A stretch of DNA of 64,000 nucleotides from an uncultured Pseudodesulfovibrio sp. GTDB taxonomy: Bacteria > Desulfobacterota > Desulfovibrionia > Desulfovibrionales > Desulfovibrionaceae. Location: assembly GCF_963662885.1 (NCBI RefSeq), contig NZ_OY760055.1:730421-794420 (forward strand), read 5' to 3'. This document shows positions 33,589 through 42,785 of the stretch, one piece after another. How positions within the stretch are numbered: the first letter of the stretch is position 1; each line of letters opens with the position of its first letter. A model generated the notes under the pieces. It did no database searches and was not told where the DNA came from. It was given only the letters and a program-made list of their open reading frames with translations. The position numbers and the translations under genes are program-made.

Positions 33589-34230
33589 GTGGTTCAGGAC
33601 GATCACAAATTCAGGCTGGGACAGGTCCTGGTGGTTTGCGCCCCCAGCGGTACGGGTAAAAGCACGCTTATCGCCATGCTGCGCGAGCAGTACCCCGACT
33701 TCGGGTTTTCGGTTTCCTACACCACCCGCGCCCCGCGCGGCAGCGAGCAGGACGGCCGCGAATACCATTTCGTGTCCCGAGAGACCTTTGTGGCCATGCG
33801 CAGCAAGGGCGCGTTTTGCGAGTGGGCGGAGGTCCACGGCAATTTTTACGGCACGGCTACCAAGCCGGTGGAAGAAATGCTCCATCAGGGCCAGGACGTG
33901 CTCTTCGACATCGATGTGCAGGGTGCCAAGCAGCTCAAGAAGACCTTCTACAAGGGGACCTTCGTGTTCCTGCTGCCTCCCTCCCGCGAAGAGCTGGTGC
34001 GCCGTCTCAAGGGACGCGGCACGGATTCGGAGGAGTCCATCGCGAAAAGGCTGACCAATGCCTCGGGTGAGCTGGCTCAGGCCGAGTGGTTCGACTACTG
34101 GGTGGTCAACGACGACCTCCAGGAGGCGTACAAGGAACTCGAAGCCGTGTATCTGGCCGGAAAGTGCAAGCCTTCGCTGCGCCCCGGCATTCTCGACAAC
34201 GTTATGAAGACCTGGGAAAACAATGGCTGA
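33589..34230 (+). CDS. gmk: Guanylate kinase
   Basis: Phosphorylates GMP to GDP. 213 residues. VVCAPSGTGKST is the P-loop, SVSYTTRAPR the GMP site, EWAEVHGNFYGT the GMP-lid region and LFDIDVQGAKQLKK the Walker B. GTG start at 33589 immediately follows the remA stop with GAGGGGG upstream. Overlaps pyrF by eight bases. Confidence 0.96.
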   Translation: MVQDDHKFRLGQVLVVCAPSGTGKSTLIAMLREQYPDFGFSVSYTTRAPRGSEQDGREYHFVSRETFVAMRSKGAFCEWAEVHGNFYGTATKPVEEMLHQGQDVLFDIDVQGAKQLKKTFYKGTFVFLLPPSREELVRRLKGRGTDSEESIAKRLTNASGELAQAEWFDYWVVNDDLQEAYKELEAVYLAGKCKPSLRPGILDNVMKTWENNG

Positions 34231-34927
34231 TCTCGTCGTAGCTCTGGATTTCAAGGATGCGGACTCGGCCCTGGCCATGGCCCGGACTCTGCGGGGCGCG
34301 GCCCCGTGGATGAAGGTCGGCCTGGAGCTGTTCACGGCCGAGGGGCCCAAGATGGTTACGGAACTCAAGGATATGGGATTCAAGGTCTTTTTGGACTTGA
34401 AATTCTTTGATATTCCGAACACGGTGCAGGGCGCGGTGCGTTCTGCCGCGCGTCTGGGCGCGGATATGGTCAATATCCACGCACTGGGCGGGGAGCGCAT
34501 GGCCAAGGCGGCCATGGAAGGGTGCGCCGAGGGCACGGCCCCGGGCCAGCCTTCGCCCCTGGTTCTGGCCGTAACCATGCTAACCAGCATGAGCGCCGGC
34601 GACCTGCCGGTGGCGAACGCGCCGGAACCCTCGGAGATGGCCCTTGACCTGGCTGTGAAAGCCAAGCAATATGGCTTAAATGGAGTGGTCTGCTCGGGCC
34701 TCGAGGTAGAGCGGATCAAGGGGGCCTGCGGGACCGGTTTCGCCTGTCTCACCCCCGGCATCCGTCCGGCCTCTGCCGAGGTCGGGGATCAGCGGCGGGT
34801 GGTCACTCCGGCGGATGCGGTGCGCAGCGGATCGGATTTCCTGGTGGTGGGCAGGCCCGTTACCAGGGCGAAACGACCGGATGAAGCGGCCCGGGCGATC
34901 ATCGAGGAGATGAACCTGGCCCAATAG
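34223..34927 (+). CDS. pyrF: Orotidine 5'-phosphate decarboxylase
   Basis: Last step of UMP synthesis. 234 residues. VALDF begins the barrel, LFLDLKFFDIPNTV contains the DxKxxD catalytic motif (DLKFFDIPN) and GVVCS, TPGIRP and VVGRPVT form the phosphate-binding loops. Start ATG 34223 lies eight bases inside gmk, a tight coupling. Confidence 0.96.
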   Translation: MADLVVALDFKDADSALAMARTLRGAAPWMKVGLELFTAEGPKMVTELKDMGFKVFLDLKFFDIPNTVQGAVRSAARLGADMVNIHALGGERMAKAAMEGCAEGTAPGQPSPLVLAVTMLTSMSAGDLPVANAPEPSEMALDLAVKAKQYGLNGVVCSGLEVERIKGACGTGFACLTPGIRPASAEVGDQRRVVTPADAVRSGSDFLVVGRPVTRAKRPDEAARAIIEEMNLAQ

Positions 34928-34936
34928 GAGCGTTGG

Positions 34937-35830
34937 ATGTCCGAGCAGGGGCAGAATGCCGAAAACCGGCATGAAATAGTGCGGGACGGGGCCGAGAAGA
35001 TCAAAGGTATCTTCTCCACGCAGACCGTCGCCAAGGTCGGGACAGGGACCACGCAGCGCAAGACGATCCAGAAGACATACTGGGACGCCGAGGAGCTCGA
35101 CACCGGCGAAATTTCCGTCCAGCCCCTGAACCGCAATTACGTTCCCTCCGGCCCCAAGCGCAATATCCCGCGTGACGATTTCCTGACCAAATTCAATCCC
35201 GAACCCGAGTTCTACGTGTCCACGGTTTACCCGGCCATCAAGGAGATGGACGGGGCCATCGTGCGCGGCGAGCAGCACCGGGAACGAGGCGCGGCCTATT
35301 CCGCCGAGTTCGAGTACAAGCAGGCCATGGCCATCGACGAGGAGAACGTCCGGGCCAACTTCGGCCTGGGGCTGACCTACCTCGACCGGGGCGATCAGGC
35401 CAAGGCCAACGACATCTTCGAGCGCCTGGTCGGCCTTGAGGCCGCCTTCGACGTGGAGCACAAGCACCTGTTCAACGACTTCGGCATCAACATGCGCAAG
35501 AACAGGATGTACGACCAGGCTCTGCAATATTATCTTCGTGCCGAGCAGTTGGTTCAGAACGACGAGCACCTCTATCACAACATCGCCCGGTGTTATTTCG
35601 AGAAGGGCAACGTCGAGGGGTGCAAGAAGTATCTGCTCAAGAGCCTGGAAGTGAATCCGAACCTTGAGGCGAGCCTGAAGTTCTGGGCTTTTCTCAAGGA
35701 CAAGGGACATGTCGGCAAAGACGAGGGGCCGGACGTGTCGGCGGTCAAGCCCGACCGGCAGCCCAAGGAAGAAAAGGATGAGGCCAGCGGGGAAAAACCG
35801 GCCCCGTCAGAGCCCATTAACCTGGATTAA
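34937..35830 (+). CDS. TPR-repeat protein
   Basis: 297 residues, soluble. The first 90 residues are polar (NAENRHEIVRDGAEKIKGIF, QRKTIQKTYWDAEE). Tetratricopeptide repeats occupy about 105-255 (SAEFEYKQAMAIDEENVRANFGLG, MYDQALQYYLRAEQL, HLYHNIARCYFEKGNVEG), then a charged tail rich in Lys, Glu and Pro. Probably a protein-binding scaffold in the cytoplasm. Followed by the HDOD gene; no direct functional evidence. Confidence 0.8.
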   Translation: MSEQGQNAENRHEIVRDGAEKIKGIFSTQTVAKVGTGTTQRKTIQKTYWDAEELDTGEISVQPLNRNYVPSGPKRNIPRDDFLTKFNPEPEFYVSTVYPAIKEMDGAIVRGEQHRERGAAYSAEFEYKQAMAIDEENVRANFGLGLTYLDRGDQAKANDIFERLVGLEAAFDVEHKHLFNDFGINMRKNRMYDQALQYYLRAEQLVQNDEHLYHNIARCYFEKGNVEGCKKYLLKSLEVNPNLEASLKFWAFLKDKGHVGKDEGPDVSAVKPDRQPKEEKDEASGEKPAPSEPINLD

Positions 35831-35871
35831 TGGTCCGGTGAGCCGTCCGACGGCTCGGGGCAGGAGTGTTC

Positions 35872-36732
35872 ATGAACCAGGATAAGATCCAGGGCTTCCT
35901 TCAGGAATTGCCGCTCATGCGGGATGATCTGCCGTTTTCGCCCGAGGTTCTGCAGCAGTTGTTTGTCCAGACAGGCTCCGGTTCTCTCGCGTCCATGGAG
36001 GATGTGGGAGAAACCCTGGGCAAGGACCAGGGACTGACAGCACGTATCCTGAAACTGGCCAACTCCGCCTATTACGGCTTGCAGGCCGAAGTGCTGAGCG
36101 TGGCTCGCGCTGCCGCCGTGCTCGGTATGGCCGAGATCCGCAACATCGTTCTGGCGCTGGGCGTGAACGGGTTGACCAAGCGATATCCCATGCCTGAGGA
36201 TTTCGACCTGGGACGGTACTGGGCGCACCAGTTCATGGTGGCCATGGTCGCAAAGGAGTTGTCCCACATGACCGATGTGGGCAAGCCGGAGAACCTGTTC
36301 ACCTCCGGACTGCTCCACGACTTCGGCAAGCTCGTCACGGCCCTGAAGCGTCCCGCGGATTGGATGGCCATCCGCGAGATAGTCGAGAGCGACGAGATGT
36401 TGGACAGCGAGGCCGAGGAGGAATACTGGGGCCTGGACCACGCGGTCATCGGGGCGCTGGTGCTCCGTTCCTGGGATCTGCCCGAAGCCCTGGTGGAGCC
36501 GGTCAACTGGCACCACTCTCCGGACTTGTCTCCTAAATTTTCCAATGAATCCATCGTTATTTGTCTGGCTGACAGCGTGGTTCACGCGGTGGAAGACCCG
36601 GACGGCCAATACGGCGAAAGGGTGGATGAACTCTGTCAGGCCGTGGACGTGGACATGGACGACCTTCTGGAGGTCGCCGAGGAGCTGGTTGACTCGGGCG
36701 ACATCGAACAATTCGTAAACATACTCTCCTGA
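35872..36732 (+). CDS. HDOD-domain signalling protein
   Basis: 286 residues, a single HDOD (HD-related output domain) of signalling proteins, with sequence LPFSPEVLQQLFVQT, the ILKLANSAYYGL segment, and LLHDFGKLV in the region where HD metal residues are usual. WNWHHSPD-type motif occurs late (VNWHHSPDLSP). HDOD proteins often sit downstream of two-component signals; no enzymatic activity is assured. ATG 35872 is preferred to GTG 35866 because AGGAG lies five bases before it. Co-directional with recJ. Confidence 0.88.
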   Translation: MNQDKIQGFLQELPLMRDDLPFSPEVLQQLFVQTGSGSLASMEDVGETLGKDQGLTARILKLANSAYYGLQAEVLSVARAAAVLGMAEIRNIVLALGVNGLTKRYPMPEDFDLGRYWAHQFMVAMVAKELSHMTDVGKPENLFTSGLLHDFGKLVTALKRPADWMAIREIVESDEMLDSEAEEEYWGLDHAVIGALVLRSWDLPEALVEPVNWHHSPDLSPKFSNESIVICLADSVVHAVEDPDGQYGERVDELCQAVDVDMDDLLEVAEELVDSGDIEQFVNILS

Positions 36733-36750
36733 CCACACGGGAACATCATA

Positions 36751-38460
36751 TTGCCTTGCATCTGGAAACCCCGCAACGAGGGTGACGCCCCGTCGTCGGC
36801 TGCGGCCATGGCCGAGGAACTGAACGTATCGCCGCTCATCGTCGAAATCCTCTGGAATCGTGGACTGACCGACGTGACCGAGATGGACCGTTTTCTCAGT
36901 CCGCTTTTACGGCATATGGCCAATCCGGCCGAGGTGCCCGGCCTGACAAAGGCCACCGAAACCATCGCCCAGGGTCTGGCCGAGGGTCGCAAGCTGGCTG
37001 TCTGGGGCGACTACGACGTGGATGGCATCACGGCAACGGCGGTCATCAAGGAATTCTTCTCCCTGCGTGGACAAGACGTCATGCACCACCTGCCCAACCG
37101 CATGGAGGAAGGGTACGGCATGAACGTGGAGGGCGTGGAGCACCTGCACGATCAGGGGGCGACCATGCTTTTGACCGTGGACTGCGGCATCTCGGACATC
37201 GCGCCCGTGGCCCGCGCCCGCGAACTGGGCATGATCGTGGTGGTCACGGACCATCACCTGCCCGGCGAAACCCTGCCCGAGGCCCATGCCGTGTGCGATC
37301 CGCGTTTGCAAGAGGGCGGCCCGTGCGACGACCTGGCAGGGGTTGGCGTGGCCTTCATGCTCGTGGTGGCCCTGAACAACCTCTTGCCCGGCGACAAGGT
37401 GGACGTCCGTCCGTTGCTCGATCTCGTGGCGCTTGGAACCATCGCGGACATAGTCAAACTGACCGGCCAGAACCGCATCCTGGTCAAGAACGGCCTGCTG
37501 GTCATCAAGGACGCCAAGCGCCCAGGCATGGCTGCCCTCAAAGTGGTCAGCGACTATGCTCGGCAGGCCGAACTCGGAGCCGGACAGATCGGTTTCCATC
37601 TGGCACCCCGGATCAATGCCGCCGGGCGTATGGGTGACCCGGAAAAGGCGCTGAACCTGTTGCTTGCCAAGGATTTCGATTCGGCCATGCCCATTGCCGA
37701 GGAACTCAACGCCATCAACATGGAGCGCCGCCGGCAGGAGCAGGAAATATCGGACGAGGCCATGGCCCAGGCCGAGACAATGCGCCACATGGCCGGGCTG
37801 GTCCTGCATGCCGACCATTGGCATCCCGGCATCATCGGCATCGTGGCCTCGCGCGTGGTCGAGAAATACTACCGGCCGACGCTGTTGCTCTGCTCGCCAG
37901 AGTCCGCAGGCGGTCTGCTCAAGGGGTCGGGCCGGAGCATTCCGGAATTCAACCTCCACGACGGTCTGGCCGAAGTTGCCGATGTGCTTGAAGGGTTCGG
38001 TGGCCATGCCCAGGCTGCGGGTCTGTCGCTGAAGCCCGAAAATCTCGAAGCCCTGCGCGAACGGTTCAACGATCACGTGGTCGCCACTCTGGGGGCCAAG
38101 CCGCTTACGCCGACTCTCAAGCTCGACCATGAACTGGCTTTCTCCAGCATCAACAATACCCTGCTCAAGGAACTGGAGCTGCTCCAGCCGTTCGGCATGG
38201 GCAACCCCGAGCCGGTCTTCGCCACCAAGCCGGTGCGCGTGGCCGAGCACGCCCTGTTCGGTCGTGAGGGCGAACACGTCAAGCTCGTCCTTGAAGATCA
38301 GGAGTCCGGTACGAAGCTGCCCGGCAAGGCCTGGCGCATGGGGGATTCCCTGACCCGCGTGGTGCATAACCGTGTCATGCGCTTCGCCTTCACCCCCAAG
38401 ATCGACCGGTTCCGGGGGATTCCGAGCATCGACCTGCGTATTCGGGACTGGATTTTTTAA
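36751..38460 (+). CDS. recJ: Single-strand exonuclease RecJ
   Basis: 5'-to-3' single-strand DNA exonuclease of mismatch repair and recombination. 569 residues. DHH phosphoesterase domain with VWGDYDVDGITATA, VDCGIS and VVTDHHLPGE (DHH at about residue 168), RINAAGRMGDP and the DHHA1 region (GIIGIVASRVVEKY, GSGRSIPEFNLHDGL, GGHAQAAGLSL). An OB-fold-like end completes it. TTG start at 36751 (MPCIWKPRNEG) is uncertain. A hairpin follows. Confidence 0.93.
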   Translation: MPCIWKPRNEGDAPSSAAAMAEELNVSPLIVEILWNRGLTDVTEMDRFLSPLLRHMANPAEVPGLTKATETIAQGLAEGRKLAVWGDYDVDGITATAVIKEFFSLRGQDVMHHLPNRMEEGYGMNVEGVEHLHDQGATMLLTVDCGISDIAPVARARELGMIVVVTDHHLPGETLPEAHAVCDPRLQEGGPCDDLAGVGVAFMLVVALNNLLPGDKVDVRPLLDLVALGTIADIVKLTGQNRILVKNGLLVIKDAKRPGMAALKVVSDYARQAELGAGQIGFHLAPRINAAGRMGDPEKALNLLLAKDFDSAMPIAEELNAINMERRRQEQEISDEAMAQAETMRHMAGLVLHADHWHPGIIGIVASRVVEKYYRPTLLLCSPESAGGLLKGSGRSIPEFNLHDGLAEVADVLEGFGGHAQAAGLSLKPENLEALRERFNDHVVATLGAKPLTPTLKLDHELAFSSINNTLLKELELLQPFGMGNPEPVFATKPVRVAEHALFGREGEHVKLVLEDQESGTKLPGKAWRMGDSLTRVVHNRVMRFAFTPKIDRFRGIPSIDLRIRDWIF

Positions 38461-38498
38461 AAACCAGGCAGGCTCACCGCTCAAGCACTCAAAGCAAC

Positions 38499-38531
38499 AA
38501 GGCCGACTCTCTGAACCAGAGAATCGGCCTT
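38499..38531. terminator. Hairpin between recJ and lipA
   Basis: AAGGCCGA/TCGGCCTT outer stem with further inner pairing, 33 bases. T-tracts are short on both strands, so termination is probable but not strong. Confidence 0.55.
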
Positions 38532-38555
38532 GATGTTTTCATCATTCGCTTCCGT

Positions 38556-39425
38556 CTAAACGAAATCGGCGGCGTTGTAGCTCGATCTGACGAGCGGGGC
38601 GCTGAACATGTGGCGGATGCCGCGTTTCTTGCCTTCCTCGGCGTACATCTCGAAGACTTCAGGCTCCACGTACCGCTTGACCATGGGGTGCTGGCGGCTC
38701 GGCTGCATGTACTGGCCTATGGTCACGATGTCGCAGTCGATGGCCGCGAGGTCGTCCAGGACGGTCATGATCTGCTCGTCGGTTTCGCCCAGTCCAACCA
38801 TGATTCCCGACTTGGTCGGGATGTCCGGACACATGCGTTTGGCGTTTTCCAGCACGGTCAGAGACTGGCGGTAGTCCGCCTGGGGGCGGATGGTGTCGTA
38901 CAGGACCGGCACGGTCTCCAGGTTGTGGTTGAGCACGTTGGGACGCGCGTCGAGCACTGCCTTCAGCGCTTCCTCGTCTCCCTGAAAGTCCGGAATGAGG
39001 ACCTCCACGGTGCACTCGGGCATGGCTTCGCGCACGGCCCTGATGGTTGCGGCGAAGTGGTTGGAGCCGCCGTCCGCGAGGTCGTCGCGGGTAACCGAGG
39101 TGATGACCACGTGCTTGAGTTGAAGCCGTTTGGCGGCTTCGGCCACGCGGGCGGGTTCGGTCGGGTCCAACGGCTCGAGATCGCCGGAGGTTATGTTGCA
39201 GAACGCGCAGTTGCGCGTGCAGATCGCGCCCATGATCAGGAAGGTGGCTACGTTCTTGGAAAAGCACTCCCATTTGTTGGGGCACTTGGCGCTCTGGCAG
39301 ACCGTGTTCAGGTGCAGATCGCCGATGAGATCCGAGGTGTTGGAGAAGTTCTCGTTACTCGGCAGCTTGATCCGCAGCCACGGCGGAATCCGCAAAGGCT
39401 TTTGCAAAGGCTCGCTTGAAGACAT
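38556..39425 (-). CDS. lipA: Lipoyl synthase (radical SAM)
   Basis: Inserts two sulfurs into protein-bound octanoyl groups. 289 residues. Auxiliary cluster cysteines 43, 48 and 54 (CQSAKCPNKWEC) and radical SAM cysteines 69, 73 and 76 (CTRNCAFC) are all present, and LRSSYNA near the end supplies the conserved serine ligand. ATG at 39425 lies 71 bases inside lipB and has GGAGG nine bases before it, also inside lipB; later starts (TTG codons) would lessen the overlap. Works with LipB, just upstream. Confidence 0.96.
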   Translation of the reverse strand: MSSSEPLQKPLRIPPWLRIKLPSNENFSNTSDLIGDLHLNTVCQSAKCPNKWECFSKNVATFLIMGAICTRNCAFCNITSGDLEPLDPTEPARVAEAAKRLQLKHVVITSVTRDDLADGGSNHFAATIRAVREAMPECTVEVLIPDFQGDEEALKAVLDARPNVLNHNLETVPVLYDTIRPQADYRQSLTVLENAKRMCPDIPTKSGIMVGLGETDEQIMTVLDDLAAIDCDIVTIGQYMQPSRQHPMVKRYVEPEVFEMYAEEGKKRGIRHMFSAPLVRSSYNAADFV

Positions 39426-40014
39426 GCTTGGCTTCCTCCATGTCTATGTCCCGCCCGGCTTCGGCGGAGATGGAAGTGGGTACCGCGCCCTGGATGCCGC
39501 ACAGGGTGATGGCATTGAAAAGGCTGACGTCGCGTGCCACGTTCAGGGCCAATCCGTGATAGGTGACCCAGCGGCGCACGCCGATGCCCATGGAACAGAT
39601 TTTACGGGTCTCGTCCACCCATACGCCCGGATGTTTGGGCCGACGGATGGTCTCGACTCCGAAATGCGCGCAGGTGTCGATGACCGCCTGCTCCATGTCG
39701 TGGAAGAATTGACGCATACCACCGGGGCGCTTCTCAACCCGCCAGATGGGGTAGGCCACCAGTTGGCCAGGGAAGTGGCAGGTGATGTTCCCCCCGCGTG
39801 TGGTCTGGACCAGATCGATACCGTTGACCTGCAGCTCCTCCGGGTCCATGTGCAGGTTTTCGGATCCGCCGAGGCGGCCCAGGGTGATGACGTTGGGGTG
39901 TTCCAGCAGGAATACGGTGTTGTCCTGATCGCCTCTGGTTACGGCTTCCAGGGCTTCCAGTTGCAGGGCTTCGGCGTCCTTGTAGCCGATCAGCCCGAGA
40001 TCAATGATCTTCAT
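39355..40014 (-). CDS. lipB: Octanoyltransferase LipB
   Basis: Transfers octanoate from acyl carrier protein to lipoyl domains. 219 residues. RGGNITCHFPGQLVAYPI and the catalytic Lys138 in RKICSMGIGVRRWVTYHG and Cys172 in LCGIQG match the family. Transcribed leftward, with lipA starting within its last 71 bases. Confidence 0.95.
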   Translation of the reverse strand: MKIIDLGLIGYKDAEALQLEALEAVTRGDQDNTVFLLEHPNVITLGRLGGSENLHMDPEELQVNGIDLVQTTRGGNITCHFPGQLVAYPIWRVEKRPGGMRQFFHDMEQAVIDTCAHFGVETIRRPKHPGVWVDETRKICSMGIGVRRWVTYHGLALNVARDVSLFNAITLCGIQGAVPTSISAEAGRDIDMEEAKHVFKRAFAKAFADSAVAADQAAE

Positions 40015-40023
40015 TACTCGCTC

Positions 40024-41136
40024 TTACGGTTTGTAGGGAAGGATGAGCGCCTTGGACTTGAGGTCCGTCTTGGGCTTGGGCGGCCAGGTGGGCGCGATCA
40101 GTTGGCCCGGAAACAGGGGCCGCGTGCCCGGCGCATACTCGATCAGGGTCAACCCCTTGTCCGAGCAGGCGTACTGGCCCTTGCCGCCGTGCAGCTTGAA
40201 GGGCTCCGAAACGGCCCGCACCGCACCCCATTCGGAGGCGCCGCCGGGCGAAAGATACAGGAAGTTGAGGCTGACGTTGTCCTTTTCCAGGGAGGCTTCC
40301 TTGGAAATGCCCTCCAGCCACTCGGGCGCGCCCTTGGTCGAGAAATTGAAATGGCACCACGGCCCCTGGCCCAGGGCGGGCATGGGACATTCACCCGTGT
40401 GTGGGCAGGGCGCGATGGGCTTGTACCCTTGTTCCAGGAACTGGGTACGCATCTCTGCGATGATCCGTCCGGCAAGGCGCACGCCGGTCTCCACCAGCAG
40501 GATGCGCCCGGTGTCCTTGGTGGCCCCGATCATGTGCGTGGCCAGCTTTTCCGCCTGGGGGCGGGTGGACCGTCCGGACCAGTCCAGTTCGTTGAAGGCG
40601 TTGGCGGCCATGAGCAGGTCCACCTTGTCACGGATATGGTCCGTGAATCCGGCCTTGACCGTCTTGATGCGCCAGGGGGAGTCCTTGCCAGCCAGGGCCT
40701 GGAAAAGCTTCAGCCCGGTGTTCATGGTCTTGGGCGCGATATCCAGACAGGTGAAGTTCAGCCGCCGCTCACGCAGGTGCGGGCGGGACATCCAAAGGGC
40801 CAGGACCGTGGTCAGCGGGCCGGTGCCGAGATCGGCCACGTTGCCGTCTTCGGGAATGTCCATCTCCAGGCCGGAGAACAGCCGGGAGAGGCGGAACAGG
40901 TTCCACGGCAGGAAATAGTACAGGTACGGCGACAGGAACTTGTCGTCGGTCATGTACTCCTTGCGCCGGGTGGACCGTTCGTTGGTCAGGCTCCGGGACA
41001 TATCCCGAATATCGTACTTCAGCTGGTCGCGGTGCTTGCCTTTGAGCGGCCATGCGCGCTTGAGCAGATGCTCGAAGCGCACGAGCTGTTCAAGGTTGTC
41101 CTCGGTCAGGTTGGGAAACAGGCCATCAATCGACAT
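40024..41136 (-). CDS. Rsm22/METTL17-like SAM methyltransferase
   Basis: 370 residues of the ribosomal small-subunit Rsm22 family: a helical N-terminus, a Rossmann methyltransferase core (VADLGTGPLTTVLAL, CLDIAPKTMNTGLKL) and a cysteine-bearing region CPHTGECPMPALGQGPWCHF near residue 245, which matches the Fe-S-binding region known in mitochondrial METTL17. It may act in small-subunit assembly; catalytic activity of this family is uncertain. Its start overlaps the RACo-like gene's end by 11 bases. Lies directly upstream of lipB on the same strand. Confidence 0.8.
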   Translation of the reverse strand: MSIDGLFPNLTEDNLEQLVRFEHLLKRAWPLKGKHRDQLKYDIRDMSRSLTNERSTRRKEYMTDDKFLSPYLYYFLPWNLFRLSRLFSGLEMDIPEDGNVADLGTGPLTTVLALWMSRPHLRERRLNFTCLDIAPKTMNTGLKLFQALAGKDSPWRIKTVKAGFTDHIRDKVDLLMAANAFNELDWSGRSTRPQAEKLATHMIGATKDTGRILLVETGVRLAGRIIAEMRTQFLEQGYKPIAPCPHTGECPMPALGQGPWCHFNFSTKGAPEWLEGISKEASLEKDNVSLNFLYLSPGGASEWGAVRAVSEPFKLHGGKGQYACSDKGLTLIEYAPGTRPLFPGQLIAPTWPPKPKTDLKSKALILPYKP

Positions 41137-42673
41137 AGGAAAAACGCATCCTTTGGATGAAATGGTCGCCGAAATCGGCGTCGCCGGTCAGGTCCACGCG
41201 GGTCAGGCCCTGGGGCAGGGATTCGGCGAAGGTTCGCGCCGCCGGATCGGCCAGGAGCAGTTCCGTGCCTTTGAGCGACGTATTGCCCCCCTTGATGGTC
41301 CGGGCCGCGCAGCCGGCCGGCAGAAAACCCAGGGTCTCGAGGTCTGCTGCGGAAACGTGTTCGCCCAGGGCTCCGGCCAGGTAAATCTGCTTCAGACCGC
41401 CCGGGCCGATCCCGGCCGCTTTAAGCAATGCGGAAACGGCCAGGTTGAAGGCCGCCTTGACCTTGAGGATTTCCTCCACGTCCGAGGCCGGAAGCCGGAC
41501 CTCGTCGTTGACCGCGAAAGAGGGTTCGCCGTCTACCGGGGCAACTCGTTCGGCCAGCCGGGCTGCCAGTGGGGTGGTCCCCTTGGCGAAGCGGCCGGTT
41601 TCGTCCAGCACGCCGTGGGCGCGCAGCACTGCGGCCAGGGACAGGTAGCCGGTGCCGGTCATGCCCGATCGCCCAGCTTCGGAGTCGTCGAAATAACGGA
41701 TCTCCAGTCCCTTGGGCGTCAGCTGGAAACCGGTGATGGCACCGGGGCCGGCAGTGCGGCCGAAGGACAATCCGACGCCTTCGAGAGCCGGGCCCATGGG
41801 TACGCTGGCGCACAACCGCTCAGAGGGCGACAGGGCGAGGATGAACTCGCCGTTGGTGCCCAGGTCGGCCAACAGGAAAGGATACTGCGGTTCACCGCCG
41901 AACTCCACGGCGGTCAGCCCGGCGGACAGGTCGGCCCCGACAAAGGGAGCGAGCAGGGGCGGGATGTACGCGGGGGGCAGCCCTGCGCCCAGTCGTTTCT
42001 CGTCGCCGCCGAAATAGGTCAGTTGGTAAGGAGCGGCGGCCAGGTCGTCGGGTTTCTTGCCGAGCAGGATGTAGGTCATGGCCGGGTTGCCGGATACGGC
42101 CAGCCCGACGCAGTTGCCGCCCAGGTTGCGGGTGGCGAGCAGGGCCAGTTCGGTGATGCGGTCGGTGATCAGGGCGCGGAGCACGAACCGGCCTTCGGCG
42201 GTGGAAGCGGCGGCCAGCCGGGACATGACCTCGGAGCCCATGCCCATCTGGGGGTTGAGTTCGCGGCCTGTGGCCACAGGTTCGCCGTCAACCAAGGCGG
42301 TCCAGTGAACCGAGGTGGTGCCCAGGTCCACTGCCAGGGAGAAATCACCGCCAATCTGCTTCAGGGCGCGCACGGCGCGCTGGCTGCGTACCGGCTCGGG
42401 CAACTCGATTTCGCACGGTTCGGACGGGTGCAGGCAGGAGAGCCGCCAGCCCTGGTCGAGTCGCTCCTGGCCGAGTTTTTTCAGCTCGTCGCGATTGGCT
42501 TCGGGCGCGTCCTTGAGATATCGCACGCGGCACAGACCGCATTTGCCCAGGCCCGAGCACAGCGGCACGCCGTGCCACAGCCGGGAGAGAAATATGGTCC
42601 GAGCCAGGGTGTCGCCCGGCTTGGGCTCCAGGGCGAATCGCCCGCCGTCATGGGTATGTATCAGTATGCTCAC
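41126..42673 (-). CDS. RACo-like ferredoxin-ASKHA protein
   Basis: 515 residues. An N-terminal 2Fe-2S ferredoxin domain has CSGLGKCGLC and a fourth cysteine in RLSCLHP; an ASKHA ATPase domain starts with LAVDLGTTSVHW and includes LADLGTNGEF and GALGEH. This is the layout of RACo, the ATP-dependent reductive activator of corrinoid proteins (DUF4445). No corrinoid methyltransferase or its partner is seen in the window. GTG start with GGAGAAGAC upstream. Confidence 0.88.
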   Translation of the reverse strand: MSILIHTHDGGRFALEPKPGDTLARTIFLSRLWHGVPLCSGLGKCGLCRVRYLKDAPEANRDELKKLGQERLDQGWRLSCLHPSEPCEIELPEPVRSQRAVRALKQIGGDFSLAVDLGTTSVHWTALVDGEPVATGRELNPQMGMGSEVMSRLAAASTAEGRFVLRALITDRITELALLATRNLGGNCVGLAVSGNPAMTYILLGKKPDDLAAAPYQLTYFGGDEKRLGAGLPPAYIPPLLAPFVGADLSAGLTAVEFGGEPQYPFLLADLGTNGEFILALSPSERLCASVPMGPALEGVGLSFGRTAGPGAITGFQLTPKGLEIRYFDDSEAGRSGMTGTGYLSLAAVLRAHGVLDETGRFAKGTTPLAARLAERVAPVDGEPSFAVNDEVRLPASDVEEILKVKAAFNLAVSALLKAAGIGPGGLKQIYLAGALGEHVSAADLETLGFLPAGCAARTIKGGNTSLKGTELLLADPAARTFAESLPQGLTRVDLTGDADFGDHFIQRMRFSYVD

Positions 42674-42785
42674 GTCTTCTCCGTTGGGGCGCAGACTAGC
42701 TCAAGGCGCGTGCGCTGTAAACGGCGGCAATGGGCTTGGCAGCGGTGGCGGGAGTTGATAGAAAGTCCAAACCCCAAAGGAAAAC

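Noticed and set aside
39130..41160. Long open frame opposite lipA, lipB and Rsm22-like gene
   Set aside because: Antisense shadow with no motif; the leftward genes carry all family signatures.
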